Shown: in pieces, positions 15,446 to 25,347 of the stretch
Position numbering within the stretch: the stretch's first letter is position 1
Layout: each line of letters opens with the position of its first letter
Source: Cognataquiflexum aquatile
Lineage (GTDB): Bacteria > Bacteroidota > Bacteroidia > Cytophagales > Cyclobacteriaceae
Length of the DNA stretch: 64,000 nt
Assembly: GCF_003316845.1 (NCBI RefSeq)
Contig: NZ_QMIK01000009.1
Span: 1-64,000, forward strand
Direction: 5' to 3'
Position numbers and translations under genes: made by a program
The notes under the pieces: generated by a model
Told to the model about the DNA's origin: nothing
The model's database searches: none
Seen by the model: the letters and a program-made list of their open reading frames with translations, nothing else

Positions 15446-18334
15446 TTACCAAGTCCTTCCGCCACCCGGCATTCCCGGCATACCTTGGTTAGGATTGGCG
15501 GCCTGAGGTTTGAAGTTCCCGATATTGTAAGAAAATGTAATCAAGCCATATCTAGTCAAGACCCTAGTGTACGTATCCTCAATAGCCACATCCGAAACCG
15601 TCCTGCCAATGGCATTGTTCTGGTTGAGTAAATCAAATACAGTCAATTTCAATTCTGCTTTGTTGTCTTTCATAAACCTGTATCCCGCTTCAATATTCCA
15701 CAGCCAAACTGACTGATCCAAAGCCGGGGAAAGTCCCCTGTAGAGGGAATTGTTCACGACATTGGAGATGAATAATTTCCCATTGTTGGGAGAATAGTAG
15801 AACCTGAAATTGGAAGATTGGATGTAGTAATTCTGGTCCAAGGTGGATTGCAAGCTACTGTTGACGATGGTATAAATCCCCGTCGTAGAGACAGAGAAAT
15901 CTAAGTCTTTGCTGATATTGCTCGTCAGGGTCAAACCTTGGCTCAAATCAATGTTGTCATTCGCGTTTTTTTGTCCATTGATCATCCCGGGGGTTCTGTT
16001 GTAAGAAACAGATGAATTCAGATTGAACTGTGACTTCCAGCTCTTAATAGGGGTGCCGTAGGTGACAAATAATCGGGACCTGAAGTTACCTGAAAAATTC
16101 TCCGGACGGCTGATCTGCCCGCCTGGTTTTAAGAGGACTTGGTTGTTGATCAAAGTGTCAGTCTGCGCCACAAAAGTATTCGTACCGATAAAGTCTTCTG
16201 TGAGGTTCAAAGAAAGGAAAGTGAAGAAGGTTTTTGATTTGGCTATGTTGATTTTGGAATAATTGATAAAGGCATTATGGCTGAAGGACTGACCAAGGTT
16301 AGGATTACCGACAGAAAGCTGCAAGGGGTTTTGGTTGTTGATGACATTTTGGAGCTGGTTCACATTTGGTTCTTGGGTGTTGGTCCTATACCTCAACCTG
16401 AAGGAAGTTCCTTTTTCCTGGTTTCTATAATTGGCGTTCAAGCCCGGAAGAAAATTGCTGAAGGAGCGGTTGAAAAGTTCTTCCCTCGGAAAGAAGCTTT
16501 CATTGTCCTGCACAGCATATTGGTAATCCAAATTGGCATTGATATTCCATGACTTGAGGTTATAGCTGTATCCGATACTTGGTCTTTGGACAATGAATTT
16601 GTTGTTGAACTGGTTACTCAAGGCGGTATCCAAAACCATAATGCCTGATTCCGGTATCAAGCTGAAGGTCTTTTGGTCAGAAGTGGTTTTGTTGTTGCCC
16701 ACTTGGTAAGACATGGTCAATAGCGATTTTTCTGTGACCGGTTCCGTGAATTGGAGGGTTGCACGGTAATTGAAGCCATCGGAAAGCCCAAAAGTTTCCT
16801 GGTTGATGGTATCGCGGATATCTCTGATAAAATCCCTATTGGCAGCAATGAGGTCTGAAAGCTGGTCTCTTTTGGTCCAAGCAGTATAGACAGTGGTGGA
16901 AATTGTCCTGCCTTTCTTGTCAAACTTGTACCTGTAGACAAAATTGTTGGCAAGATTATAACCGTCAGTAGTGGCATCAGATTTTGTTCTGGAGCTACTC
17001 AAAGGATCAAAAGTTTCTGAAAGGTTGAGCCCATCACGGTCGTTGTATGTGGTATTGCTCTGGAAATTAAGGGAGGGAGTAATGATGATGGCATTTTTGG
17101 GATTGATATCATATTCTATCCTGCCATTGACTCGGTGGTTATTGTTTGTGATGGTATTGAGCAAGCTTTCCTCGTAAAATTGACTCGTTGTCTCAGACAA
17201 AATTGTTTCCCTATTGGTAAGTTTGAATAAATTGTTTTTGGTGGAATTGAAGAAATAGCTTCCTGTAAAATTGATTTTTTTGCCGAATTTATCACTGTAA
17301 TTCAAACCCACACTGTTTGTGGTGATGATTCCCTGATCCTGGCCTACGAGGAAGTTGTTGTTTCCGCCACCCCAACCTTGACCCCCGGGACGACCTCCGC
17401 CGCCTCCGCCACCACCTCCACGGTTACCTCCACCCTGACTCGCACTGCTGACGCCCACAAGGTCTTGGGAAGAGAAGTTTTGTTGGTTGATGTTATTGAA
17501 CAATCCAATAATAGAGATCCTTTTATTTCCTTTGAAGTAATTGAAATTGCCTCCCGCAGCATACCTGTCCTGTGTGCCGGCACCCGCGTACAACCTCCCA
17601 AATTGCCCTGTGTTTTTGTCTGGTCTGGTCACGATATTGATGGTCCGTGAATAATTGCCGTCATCAAATCCTGTAAGCCTCGACTGGTCTGACCTTTGGT
17701 CCAATATCTCCACTCGGTCAATGACATCTGCAGGTAGATTTCGCAAAGCCAGGAATGGATCACTCCCAAAAAATTCACGACCATCCACCAAGACTTTTTG
17801 TACCTGCTCGCCTTTGGCTTGGATTTCACCGTTTTGGATGGTGACTCCGGGAAGTTTTCTGACTAGTTCTTCTGCATCACCGTTTTCCCTTGTTTTGAAT
17901 GCATTGGCATTGAAAGAAGTTGTGTCGCCTTTGGCCTCACCTACGACTACCTGTCCTTCGATCAATACCTCTTTGAGAAGTTTGCTGTCCTCTAGTAAGA
18001 CCAAAGTACCCAAATCCAAACCGTCACCTCTGTTGTGGGTTTTGCTGATTTTGACGAATCCTAAAAATGTTACCTCGATCAGCACTGAAGGGATTCTTGG
18101 ACGGCTGATTTCAAAAGTTCCGTCTACCCCGGTGACTGTATTGACTAAAACAGAATCTGTTATTGTCTTGATCACCACATTGGCACCGATCATCGGTTCT
18201 TTTGTAGCACCTTCGATAACTCGGCCCTTCAGGATGAGGTCCTGAGTTCTTCCTTCCGGTCTTTGGGCTTGGGAATCAAAGGAATAAGCAAAAAATAAGC
18301 AAATGAAAAATATTTTGAAAGTAGAAATCTTCAT
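15446..18334 (-). CDS. Outer-membrane beta-barrel protein with carboxypeptidase-regulatory-like domain
   Basis: A 962-residue outer-membrane protein. A signal peptide ends near residue 23 (SQAQ). A CarboxypepD_reg-like domain (about 33-115) is followed by a TonB-type plug (about 125-230, with LVRKLPGVTI and KVLVDGREFFG) and a long barrel of the outer-membrane-beta-barrel family (PF14905 type) rather than a classical TonB receptor barrel. A glycine-rich low-complexity loop of about 30 residues lies near residue 325, and a GMPGMPGGG tail follows the expected last strand. Such proteins may import small molecules or peptides; no substrate can be assigned. It is monocistronic, with a weak hairpin and T run downstream. 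Confidence 0.88.
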   Translation of the reverse strand: MKISTFKIFFICLFFAYSFDSQAQRPEGRTQDLILKGRVIEGATKEPMIGANVVIKTITDSVLVNTVTGVDGTFEISRPRIPSVLIEVTFLGFVKISKTHNRGDGLDLGTLVLLEDSKLLKEVLIEGQVVVGEAKGDTTSFNANAFKTRENGDAEELVRKLPGVTIQNGEIQAKGEQVQKVLVDGREFFGSDPFLALRNLPADVIDRVEILDQRSDQSRLTGFDDGNYSRTINIVTRPDKNTGQFGRLYAGAGTQDRYAAGGNFNYFKGNKRISIIGLFNNINQQNFSSQDLVGVSSASQGGGNRGGGGGGGGGRPGGQGWGGGNNNFLVGQDQGIITTNSVGLNYSDKFGKKINFTGSYFFNSTKNNLFKLTNRETILSETTSQFYEESLLNTITNNNHRVNGRIEYDINPKNAIIITPSLNFQSNTTYNDRDGLNLSETFDPLSSSRTKSDATTDGYNLANNFVYRYKFDKKGRTISTTVYTAWTKRDQLSDLIAANRDFIRDIRDTINQETFGLSDGFNYRATLQFTEPVTEKSLLTMSYQVGNNKTTSDQKTFSLIPESGIMVLDTALSNQFNNKFIVQRPSIGYSYNLKSWNINANLDYQYAVQDNESFFPREELFNRSFSNFLPGLNANYRNQEKGTSFRLRYRTNTQEPNVNQLQNVINNQNPLQLSVGNPNLGQSFSHNAFINYSKINIAKSKTFFTFLSLNLTEDFIGTNTFVAQTDTLINNQVLLKPGGQISRPENFSGNFRSRLFVTYGTPIKSWKSQFNLNSSVSYNRTPGMINGQKNANDNIDLSQGLTLTSNISKDLDFSVSTTGIYTIVNSSLQSTLDQNYYIQSSNFRFYYSPNNGKLFISNVVNNSLYRGLSPALDQSVWLWNIEAGYRFMKDNKAELKLTVFDLLNQNNAIGRTVSDVAIEDTYTRVLTRYGLITFSYNIGNFKPQAANPNQGMPGMPGGGRTW

Positions 18335-18525
18335 GGGGAATAGTTTTAAAATCTAAGCTTAGACATGGGAGTAAGTCAAAAAGTTTAAGCTGTTGATGGG
18401 TTAAATTGTGAGTGGAAAAAATTAATGTTAAATGGGGATTTGGTTCCTTTAGAATGGGATTTTTAAAGCAGGAGAAGTCAAAATTAATTCCTTCATACAG
18501 CAACCCGTTTTTGCCGATACCCAAT

Positions 18526-19167
18526 TTATTTTTCAAACCAAAACCCTTCATCCAAATAAAAGACTGTATCGATAAAATATAGGATACCATTTCTGGTTAA
18601 CACATTTTCATCATGCAAATCCTCCAAAATGATTCCCAATTTGGGATTAAAGTAATCGTTATTACGGGTACAAACAAAATCATTAGATTCCATAAAAATT
18701 TTTACCTTTTCTAAATCAGTATTTTCAGTGATTGAAACATATGACTGTCTGACAACTGCGTAAAGTCTTTGGCTTTCCTTGATAAATCCGATTAATTCAT
18801 AAGCAGTATCCGGAAAGAAAAAATTATGGAGAAGTAAGTTGGTAAAGTATTCTTTCCAAGAACTGAAATAAATTCCGTCATTTAACTTTAGGACATATTC
18901 AGAATCTTGTAAAAATACCCTCTGTTCAGCACCCTGACTAACAAAACGGGAAAAATCAATCTCTGGAATCCAAAGGTCTTTTTCAAAAATAAACCTTTCT
19001 AGTTTTTCTGTTTCTTGTTCCCGGACGTGCTTTGGGATTTCAGTTTTTGGGCCTGAAGGCGTGCCATCTCCAAGGTAACTGGAGACTGTTTGGATAGTTG
19101 TTCCAAACCTAACTTGGCCCTTTCCTGAAATGATATGGTGAAGTTCATGCTTTATTGGGTTTTGCAT
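18526..19167 (-). CDS. Free-standing polyvalent-protein-type kinase domain
   Basis: A 213-residue protein (counted from the ATG; a GTG lies two codons earlier). It resembles the Serine/Threonine/Tyrosine kinase domain found in polyvalent proteins of mobile elements and phages: GAEQ loop at about residue 79, ATP-binding Lys in VLKLN (K94), NLLLHNFFFPDTAYEL, catalytic HDEN (H185-N188), and FIDTVFYL with a metal-binding Asp (D200) in place of DFG. The N-terminal 60 residues (GQVRFGTTIQTVSSYL) are also typical of these proteins. Here it is not part of a large polyvalent protein and no mobile-element genes lie beside it. Its target is unknown. A consensus -7 box abuts the start. Confidence 0.78.
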   Translation of the reverse strand: MQNPIKHELHHIISGKGQVRFGTTIQTVSSYLGDGTPSGPKTEIPKHVREQETEKLERFIFEKDLWIPEIDFSRFVSQGAEQRVFLQDSEYVLKLNDGIYFSSWKEYFTNLLLHNFFFPDTAYELIGFIKESQRLYAVVRQSYVSITENTDLEKVKIFMESNDFVCTRNNDYFNPKLGIILEDLHDENVLTRNGILYFIDTVFYLDEGFWFEK

Positions 19168-19172
19168 TTTCA

Positions 19173-19180
19173 CAAAGGTA
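19173..19180 (-). promoter_or_regulatory. Candidate -7 box for the kinase-domain gene
   Basis: Reads TACCTTTG on the minus strand, perfect match to TAnnTTTG. The ATG is five bases further, so transcription would begin at or within the start codon (leaderless). -33 element not clear. Confidence 0.42.
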
Positions 19181-19274
19181 GAAATATTGGACTTCAGAAA
19201 AAAGAAGGGATACTACTACAAAATCTTAGGTGCTTGTAATCGTATATAACCCTACTCCACAAATTACACTAAAA

Positions 19275-19306
19275 GAAAAATCCCGATCTTTCAACCGGGA
19301 TTTTTC
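19275..19306 (-). terminator. Terminator of aspS
   Basis: AAAAATCCCG pairs with CGGGATTTTT, with T run on the minus strand, six bases after the aspS stop. Confidence 0.88.
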
Positions 19307-19311
19307 GAGTT

Positions 19312-21072
19312 TTATTTTTTCTCGGCCAAAGCGACTTTGATCGAGAGTTCTGTCAGCTGTTCATCAGATATGGTGCTTGGCGTGTCGATCATGACATCCC
19401 TTCCGGAGTTGTTTTTCGGGAAAGCGATATAATCCCGGATGGAATCAGATCCACCAAAAATGGCGCAAAGCCTGTCAAATCCAAAGGCAATCCCCCCGTG
19501 CGGAGGTGCTCCAAACTCAAATGCTTCCATCAAAAATCCAAATTGTTTCTGCGCTTCTGCATCCGAAAAACCAAGATGCTTGAACATCAGTTGCTGTGTC
19601 GACCTGTCATGGATTCGGATTGATCCGCCTCCGATTTCGACACCATTGATGACAAGGTCATAGGCATTTGCCCGCACAGAACCAGGATCAGTTTCCAAAA
19701 GCGGAATATCTTCTTTTTTTGGAGAAGTAAATGGATGGTGCATGGCATGGAATCTATTTGTCTCCTCATCCCATTCGAGCAATGGAAAGTCAACCACCCA
19801 AAGTGGCTTGAACACATTTCTATCTCTCAATCCGAGTTCTTCACCCATTTTCAACCTGAGTTCTGACATCTGTTTTCTTGTGGATTTTGCATCGCCACTT
19901 AAAACCAAAATCAAGTCTCCTGCCTCAGCACCCATCTTTTCGGCCCAAGCTTTCAGATTCTCATTGGAATAGAATTTATCTACAGTTGACTTGAAAGTTC
20001 CGTCTTCGTTGCATTTGGCATAAACCAATCCTTTGGCTCCGATCTGTGGTCTTTTGACCCAATTGGTTAATTCATCAAGTTGCTTTCTGGTGTATTCGCC
20101 TGCGCCTTTGGCACAGATTCCGACCACAAGCTCTGCCTGATCAAAAATGGAAAAACCTTTTCCCTGAGCAACGTCATTGAGTTCTACAAATTTCATATCA
20201 AACCTCAAATCCGGTTTGTCATTGCCATAACCACTCATTGCTTCCGCGTAGGTCATTCTTTTGACTTCTTCCAGTTTTACACCTTTCACATTTGCGAAAA
20301 GATGTTTTGTCAAGCCTTCAAAAGTATTCAGGATATCTTCCTGACTTACAAAAGACATTTCGCAGTCAATCTGTGTAAACTCAGGCTGTCTGTCTGCCCG
20401 CAAATCCTCGTCTCTGAAACATTTGACAATCTGAAAATACCTGTCAAAACCACTGACCATCAAGAGCTGCTTGAAAGTCTGAGGAGATTGTGGCAAAGCA
20501 TAAAATTCTCCCGGATTGACTCGGCTTGGAACAACAAAATCCCTTGCACCTTCGGGAGTGGATTTGATCAAAACAGGAGTTTCCACTTCAATAAAATCCT
20601 GAGCATCCATATATTTCCTCGTCTCCTGCATCATGCGGTGGCGGAGTTGGAGTTTTTCCCTCACTACATTTCTGCGTAAGTCAAGGTATCGGTATTTCAT
20701 TCTCAATTCATCGCCTCCGTCTGTTTCATCCTCGATGATAAAGGGTGGAACTTTGGATGGGTTCAAAATCTCGAGGGATTCCACCTTGATTTCAATATCC
20801 CCGGTACTCATTTTGTCATTTTTGGAAGTTCTTTCCAGAACAGTTCCTTTTGCCAATACCACAAATTCCCTTCCCAAGGAAGCGGCTTTTTCCAAAAGCG
20901 ATTTGTCAGAAGATCCCTCTTCAAAAATCAGTTGGGTTACCCCATATCGGTCTCTTAAGTCTACCCATATCAAGCCTCCTTTATTCCTGACCCGCTGCAC
21001 CCAACCCGAAAGGCTTACTTTTTGATGTACATCTTGTATCCTTAATTCTCCGCAAGTATGTGTTCTAAGCAT
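19312..21072 (-). CDS. aspS: Aspartate--tRNA ligase
   Basis: A 586-residue bacterial-type AspRS. It has an N-terminal OB-fold anticodon-binding domain ([19 protein letters not shown]), class II motif 2 ([19 protein letters not shown]), a bacterial GAD-type insertion, and motif 3 (GIAFGFDRL). I chose the ATG at 21072 ([11 protein letters not shown]), the usual start of the family; an 18-codon upstream extension exists but has no family resemblance and would contain the promoter box at 21101-21108. Confidence 0.98.
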   Translation of the reverse strand: MLRTHTCGELRIQDVHQKVSLSGWVQRVRNKGGLIWVDLRDRYGVTQLIFEEGSSDKSLLEKAASLGREFVVLAKGTVLERTSKNDKMSTGDIEIKVESLEILNPSKVPPFIIEDETDGGDELRMKYRYLDLRRNVVREKLQLRHRMMQETRKYMDAQDFIEVETPVLIKSTPEGARDFVVPSRVNPGEFYALPQSPQTFKQLLMVSGFDRYFQIVKCFRDEDLRADRQPEFTQIDCEMSFVSQEDILNTFEGLTKHLFANVKGVKLEEVKRMTYAEAMSGYGNDKPDLRFDMKFVELNDVAQGKGFSIFDQAELVVGICAKGAGEYTRKQLDELTNWVKRPQIGAKGLVYAKCNEDGTFKSTVDKFYSNENLKAWAEKMGAEAGDLILVLSGDAKSTRKQMSELRLKMGEELGLRDRNVFKPLWVVDFPLLEWDEETNRFHAMHHPFTSPKKEDIPLLETDPGSVRANAYDLVINGVEIGGGSIRIHDRSTQQLMFKHLGFSDAEAQKQFGFLMEAFEFGAPPHGGIAFGFDRLCAIFGGSDSIRDYIAFPKNNSGRDVMIDTPSTISDEQLTELSIKVALAEKK

Positions 21073-21100
21073 GATAATGAATGGTATTTTTTGAAGTGGA

Positions 21101-21108
21101 CAAAGATA
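21101..21108 (-). promoter_or_regulatory. Candidate -7 box for aspS
   Basis: Reads TATCTTTG on the minus strand (consensus TAnnTTTG), 28 bases before the chosen ATG. The position also supports the shorter aspS start. Confidence 0.48.
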
Positions 21109-21373
21109 AACAAAGCTTGGGGACAATTCTAAAATGAGGAAGAAGTTTGAAAAAACTTTTTATTTGGCAAAAAAACTGATGTTTGGTTGGATTTTCTACA
21201 ATATCAGGGAGATGAAAAACAAAAAAATGTCAATTATATGAAATACCAAATTGTACTCCACGTTGAAGCTTTGGTACGGAATGTTAATTATGACGTGAAA
21301 AGTTGTAAATAATTTGGATTTTGAACCAAATTTAAATTTCTTTGGAATAATTGAATGTTTCACCCCCTCTCAC

Positions 21374-22639
21374 ATGAATAAAAAATTAACTTTTACTGTC
21401 TCTGCCTTGCTTGTTTTTGGCACTGTGTTTTTCTTTAACCACAAGGAAACAGATCTAGCCGAAGATAAAATTGAAGTCGTAGAACAGAAGAAGGAAGACC
21501 AAATCCTTTATGGCATCAACGTCAATGAATTGGATGTAGTGGAAGGTGTTGTCGGCAGGAACGAAACGCTTTCAACCATACTTGCGCCATTCAATGTTCC
21601 TTACCAAATCATCGACGAAATCGCCCGAAAGTCAAAAGATATTTTTGATGTAAGGAAAATTTCTTTTAACAAAAAATTTACTGTACTCACATCCAAAGAC
21701 ACTTCCCTGGCTCAGTTTTTTATTTACGAACCTAACCCTGCCGAGTTTGTCGTTTTCAAATTAGACGAGGGGGAAGTGTACAAAGAAGAAAAACCTGTTG
21801 AAATCCGAAAAGTAGAAATAGGAGGGACCATCAGCAGCAATCTTTATGTAAATATGACTGAGATTGGAATCGGCCCTGATCTGATTGACCAATTTGCGGA
21901 TTTATATGGTTGGGCAGTGGATTTTCAAAGACTTCAAAAAGGTGACAAGTTTAAAGTTTCTTATTCTGAGAAGGTAGTAGAAGGTAACGTGATCGGCATT
22001 GGTGATATAGAAGTTGCTTATTTTGAACACATGGGAGTTCCTTATCACGCCATCCCTTTTGAGCAAAATGGCGAAAGAACGTTTTTTGACCAGGATGGAA
22101 ACAGTTTCAAAAAAGCTTTTTTGAGGGATCCTTTGAAATATTCAAGAATAAGTTCACGATATAATCTGAACAGGTTTCACCCGGTTCAAAAAAGATATAA
22201 AGCCCACCTAGGTACAGACTACGCAGCCCCAACCGGAACAGAAATCAGGTCTGTGGGAGACGGAACGGTCGTTGAGGCAAGATATACTAGTGCAAATGGC
22301 AACTTTGTAAAAATCAAACACAACGGTACCTACACTACTCAATACCTTCACATGTCCAAAATTGCGAAGGGAATGAAATCAGGATCAAGAGTGAAGCAGG
22401 GTCAGGTAATCGGATATGTAGGTAGCACCGGCTTGGCTACGGGGCCACATCTTTGTTTTAGATTTTGGAAAAACGGAAAGCAGGAAGATTGGTTGAAAGA
22501 GAAAATCCCGCCATCTGAACCAATATCTCAGGAAAATAGAATGGCTTTTGAGCAAGTAAAGACTGAGAGTATGAGACAGATTGCTGCGATACCTTATGTA
22601 GATGCAAACCAAAAGATGGTAGCCAAGGTTAATCGTTAA
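21374..22639 (+). CDS. M23 family peptidoglycan DD-metallopeptidase
   Basis: A 421-residue envelope protein starting MNKKLTFTVSALLVFG, a signal or anchor sequence; the longer frame from 21314 adds 20 residues before it and is less likely. Residues about 75-270 form an M23-associated N-terminal region; the catalytic LytM domain has HLGTDYAAP (zinc His and Asp), QYLHMS and GPHLCFRFW. In most M23 enzymes the last motif is HLHF, with the second His binding zinc; here it is Cys. This variation may be tolerated in Bacteroidota members. It probably cleaves peptidoglycan cross-links in the periplasm. Followed by a strong terminator. Confidence 0.92.
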   Translation: MNKKLTFTVSALLVFGTVFFFNHKETDLAEDKIEVVEQKKEDQILYGINVNELDVVEGVVGRNETLSTILAPFNVPYQIIDEIARKSKDIFDVRKISFNKKFTVLTSKDTSLAQFFIYEPNPAEFVVFKLDEGEVYKEEKPVEIRKVEIGGTISSNLYVNMTEIGIGPDLIDQFADLYGWAVDFQRLQKGDKFKVSYSEKVVEGNVIGIGDIEVAYFEHMGVPYHAIPFEQNGERTFFDQDGNSFKKAFLRDPLKYSRISSRYNLNRFHPVQKRYKAHLGTDYAAPTGTEIRSVGDGTVVEARYTSANGNFVKIKHNGTYTTQYLHMSKIAKGMKSGSRVKQGQVIGYVGSTGLATGPHLCFRFWKNGKQEDWLKEKIPPSEPISQENRMAFEQVKTESMRQIAAIPYVDANQKMVAKVNR

Positions 22640-22667
22640 TCTGAGAATCGATATATCAACCATTGAG

Positions 22668-22700
22668 GACCAAGAAGTTTTTACTTCTTGGTTTTTTTAT
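22668..22700 (+). terminator. Terminator of the M23 peptidase gene
   Basis: ACCAAGAAGT pairs with ACTTCTTGGT around a four-base T loop and is followed by seven T residues, about 30 bases past the stop. Confidence 0.92.
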
Positions 22701-22907
22701 GGGTCGGTCAAAATCACTTTTGGCTAACTTTTTGTAAAAGGCAAATCCCTTGTGGCTTCAAAAGTGGAGGTTTGATAATAACCATCCAACCAAGTAAGAA
22801 CGTATCAAGGCATTCAGGGCCGAAGGACTCCATGCTTTCCTATGTTGATTTGGAGAAAAAAACCATGGAAAGATTTTCTTCGTCTATTAATCTTAGTTCA
22901 ATTGAAA
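22701..22907. other. Intergenic region without recognisable gene
   Basis: About 200 bases between the terminators of two convergent transcription units. A reading frame crosses it but reads through the terminator at 22908-22937 and has no protein-like features. I see no RNA gene or repeat. Confidence 0.5.
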
Positions 22908-22937
22908 GAAAAAAAAAGGACCTCCCAGAAGGAGGCC
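22908..22937 (-). terminator. Terminator of the T9SS surface operon
   Basis: On the minus strand GGCCTCC pairs with GGAGGTCC (one bulged base) around a CTTCT-type loop, followed by a run of nine T residues; 54 bases past the OmpA-protein stop. Confidence 0.88.
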
Positions 22938-22990
22938 ATTTTTACTTATCTATCTCGCAAGTTTAAAAAATAAAGTCTTCAATCATTTTT

Positions 22991-25345
22991 TCACTTCAAC
23001 CGAAGTTCTGTTCTTCTATTCAGTTGGTGCATATTTTCAGTACATGGTATTGTTCCGCAGTCATTGATGGGCTGTGATTTACCAAACCATTTGTATTCTA
23101 TCCTATTGGCTTCCACTCCTCTCTGCACAAGGTATTCCAATACCGCTTTTGCTCTTCTTTCTGCTAACTTCATGTTGTAATCCTCATTTCCTCTTTGGTC
23201 AGTGTGACCTGAGAGATAGAGCTGGAGGTTTTTCAGTTTTTTCATCATCAGTGTTACCCTCTCCAAATCCTTCTCATGGACTGCCCTGATCGTTGATTTG
23301 TCAAAATCAAAGTAAACTGCAGGGATTGAATTCATTTCATTTTGGATTTCCTCGAAAAGGGCGTTCTCATCACACAGATCTTTTCCAAACAATGAAGCAG
23401 GCAAATCATATTCCCTGTTGGGATCGCTGAAAGCTTCCAATACCAATTCACTTCTTCTGTTCAACTGATGCTTTGTCTCAGGACAAGGCACGCCATCGCC
23501 ACAGTCATTGGCCAATTTTTCCTTGCCAAACCAATCAATCCGAACCCTGTTTTCTGAGATGCCAAATTTGGAAAGATGGTCTTTGACTGCCCTAGCACGT
23601 TTTTCACTCAAAATTCTATTGTATTCCACAGATGCCCTTGTATCCGTGTGGGAAGCAACTGCCAAGTCAAGGAAATCATATTTTACCATCAACTCCGCAA
23701 TTTTATTTAAGACCGGTTCGGCGTCATTTCTAATTTGAGCTTTGTCCAAATCGTAGTAAACAATGTCCACCAAGACAGGTAAATTATAAGGGATTCGGAC
23801 AAGTTTATATTCTCTTTCCAAAATATCATCCTGAAGACCTATGGTAGAAAGTGTGCTATCCTGGATGCTAAAATATCCTTTTTTACTGATTTTAAGATTA
23901 AAATTACTTTCAGGTTCGAGATCTGCCAAAATTTCTCCTTTGGTGTTTCTGAGTGAGGCTATTCCTACCGCGCCTTCTTTTTTCGTCAGCGTGGTGGTAA
24001 ATTCTTCGCTGATGATGTTGTCATCACAGTCAATCACCCTAGCTATCAATCTTTTGAAAAGATCCTCGATCAGGTAAATGTCATCCAATCCCATGCCTCC
24101 GGTCCTGTCCGAACTCAAATATCTTTTTCCTTCTTTGGTCACGAGATAACCAAAATCATCTCTTGGGGAATTGTAAGGAGATCCCAAATTTTGGACATTC
24201 TTGAAGCCCGAAGGAGAAATTTCCGCTTTGAAAATATCCATTCCACCTAATCCCGGTAGTCCATTGGAAGAGAAATAGAATGTTGACCCATTGACTGAAG
24301 GATACCTCTCGTTTTTTGCGGTATTGATATTGGTTCCAAGGTTTACCGGTTCTCCGAATTTCAATTCTTCATCGTAAGTGACATAATAGATGTCAAATCC
24401 ACCTTTTCCTCCTGGTTTATCGGAAGAAAAGTAGATTCTTTTATTTTGTTCATCCACGAAGGGATTCATGACCCCGTATTCGGTAATGCTGTTGATGGGA
24501 AAAGGCTTTGAATCAGACAATGTCCCATCAGGCCTGATCTTACTGTAGAAAATCTCCGAATTGAGGGAATACTCCCTGCTGCCTTTGATTTTATTGACAT
24601 CTCTAAATACAGAATAGAATATGATTTGCTGACTTTCCATCAAGCATGGATCGCTGATGTGGAGTGCGTCAGGTAAGTCAGAGGTCAATTTTGAAAGCGT
24701 ACTGTCCTTGTCAAATTTATAGATTCCGAAGAAAGCCCTGTCATTGAAGCTGCTTTTCTCCGTGCTGTATAGATTGCTTTTTGCGTCCAACCTGACACCT
24801 TTTTTGTCTGTAGGCATGATATTTCCCCTATCACTTGAGAAATATTTATTTCCTTCATTATCGGTTTTCAACCCAAAATCAGAACCGTCGGTATTGATTC
24901 CTTTGGCGGGTACCAATTTGACATTGGCCTTTTTGGCGGACATGGCTCTTATCAGGTCAAAGTCCAATTCCGGAAAGTCATTTTCATCAAAAGAAGATCC
25001 CTTTAACATCTCATCAATCTGGTCCGCTTTGCCGACTTTCATGGCAGCAGTCAGGTATTGCGAATAATCTGCCCTTTCAGCTTCCTCATTGGTGATTACT
25101 TTTTCCCACCAATCAAAGGATTTTTCATAATCCTGCACTTGGCTGTAAGCTTCAGCAGCACTTCTTGCTGTGGATATTTTTGGGGTTCTGTTATAAGCCT
25201 GTTCGTAAGTTTCAGCTGCATGCTGGTAATTTTCCAGTTCTTTTTGCTTGTCTGCATAGCGCAAAAGCCTGTTTTGGGCAAAAGATTGAATAGGAAAAGT
25301 GCCGACCAGAAAAATCAAGAACAGAAAGTAAATTTGTTTTCTCAT
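22991..25345 (-). CDS. Tandem OmpA-domain protein with TPR and PD40 repeats
   Basis: A 784-residue envelope protein. A signal peptide (about 1-23, ending SFAQ) is followed by TPR-like helices (about 25-110), WD40-like PD40 beta-propeller repeats with RIYFSSDKPGG, TFYFSSNGLPG and RYLSSDRTGG (about 150-430), a carboxypeptidase-like beta domain, and two OmpA peptidoglycan-binding domains. Both OmpA domains keep the HTD...R peptidoglycan contact motif (ASHTDTRAS; SGHTDQRGN) and each ends with a NDCG...C pair and a QLNRR motif. This resembles T9SS-associated PorE-type proteins but has two OmpA domains. Last gene of the operon; the ATG at 25345 is chosen over one four codons upstream that overlaps the PorP/SprF gene. 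Confidence 0.88.
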   Translation of the reverse strand: MRKQIYFLFLIFLVGTFPIQSFAQNRLLRYADKQKELENYQHAAETYEQAYNRTPKISTARSAAEAYSQVQDYEKSFDWWEKVITNEEAERADYSQYLTAAMKVGKADQIDEMLKGSSFDENDFPELDFDLIRAMSAKKANVKLVPAKGINTDGSDFGLKTDNEGNKYFSSDRGNIMPTDKKGVRLDAKSNLYSTEKSSFNDRAFFGIYKFDKDSTLSKLTSDLPDALHISDPCLMESQQIIFYSVFRDVNKIKGSREYSLNSEIFYSKIRPDGTLSDSKPFPINSITEYGVMNPFVDEQNKRIYFSSDKPGGKGGFDIYYVTYDEELKFGEPVNLGTNINTAKNERYPSVNGSTFYFSSNGLPGLGGMDIFKAEISPSGFKNVQNLGSPYNSPRDDFGYLVTKEGKRYLSSDRTGGMGLDDIYLIEDLFKRLIARVIDCDDNIISEEFTTTLTKKEGAVGIASLRNTKGEILADLEPESNFNLKISKKGYFSIQDSTLSTIGLQDDILEREYKLVRIPYNLPVLVDIVYYDLDKAQIRNDAEPVLNKIAELMVKYDFLDLAVASHTDTRASVEYNRILSEKRARAVKDHLSKFGISENRVRIDWFGKEKLANDCGDGVPCPETKHQLNRRSELVLEAFSDPNREYDLPASLFGKDLCDENALFEEIQNEMNSIPAVYFDFDKSTIRAVHEKDLERVTLMMKKLKNLQLYLSGHTDQRGNEDYNMKLAERRAKAVLEYLVQRGVEANRIEYKWFGKSQPINDCGTIPCTENMHQLNRRTELRLK

Positions 25346-25347
25346 GA

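Noticed and set aside
18276-18590. 104-codon minus-strand frame between the barrel protein and the kinase-domain gene
   Set aside because: It overlaps both genes in a different frame and has no motif.
22688-22966. 92-codon open frame in the convergent gap
   Set aside because: It starts in one terminator and reads through the other; no protein-like conservation visible.
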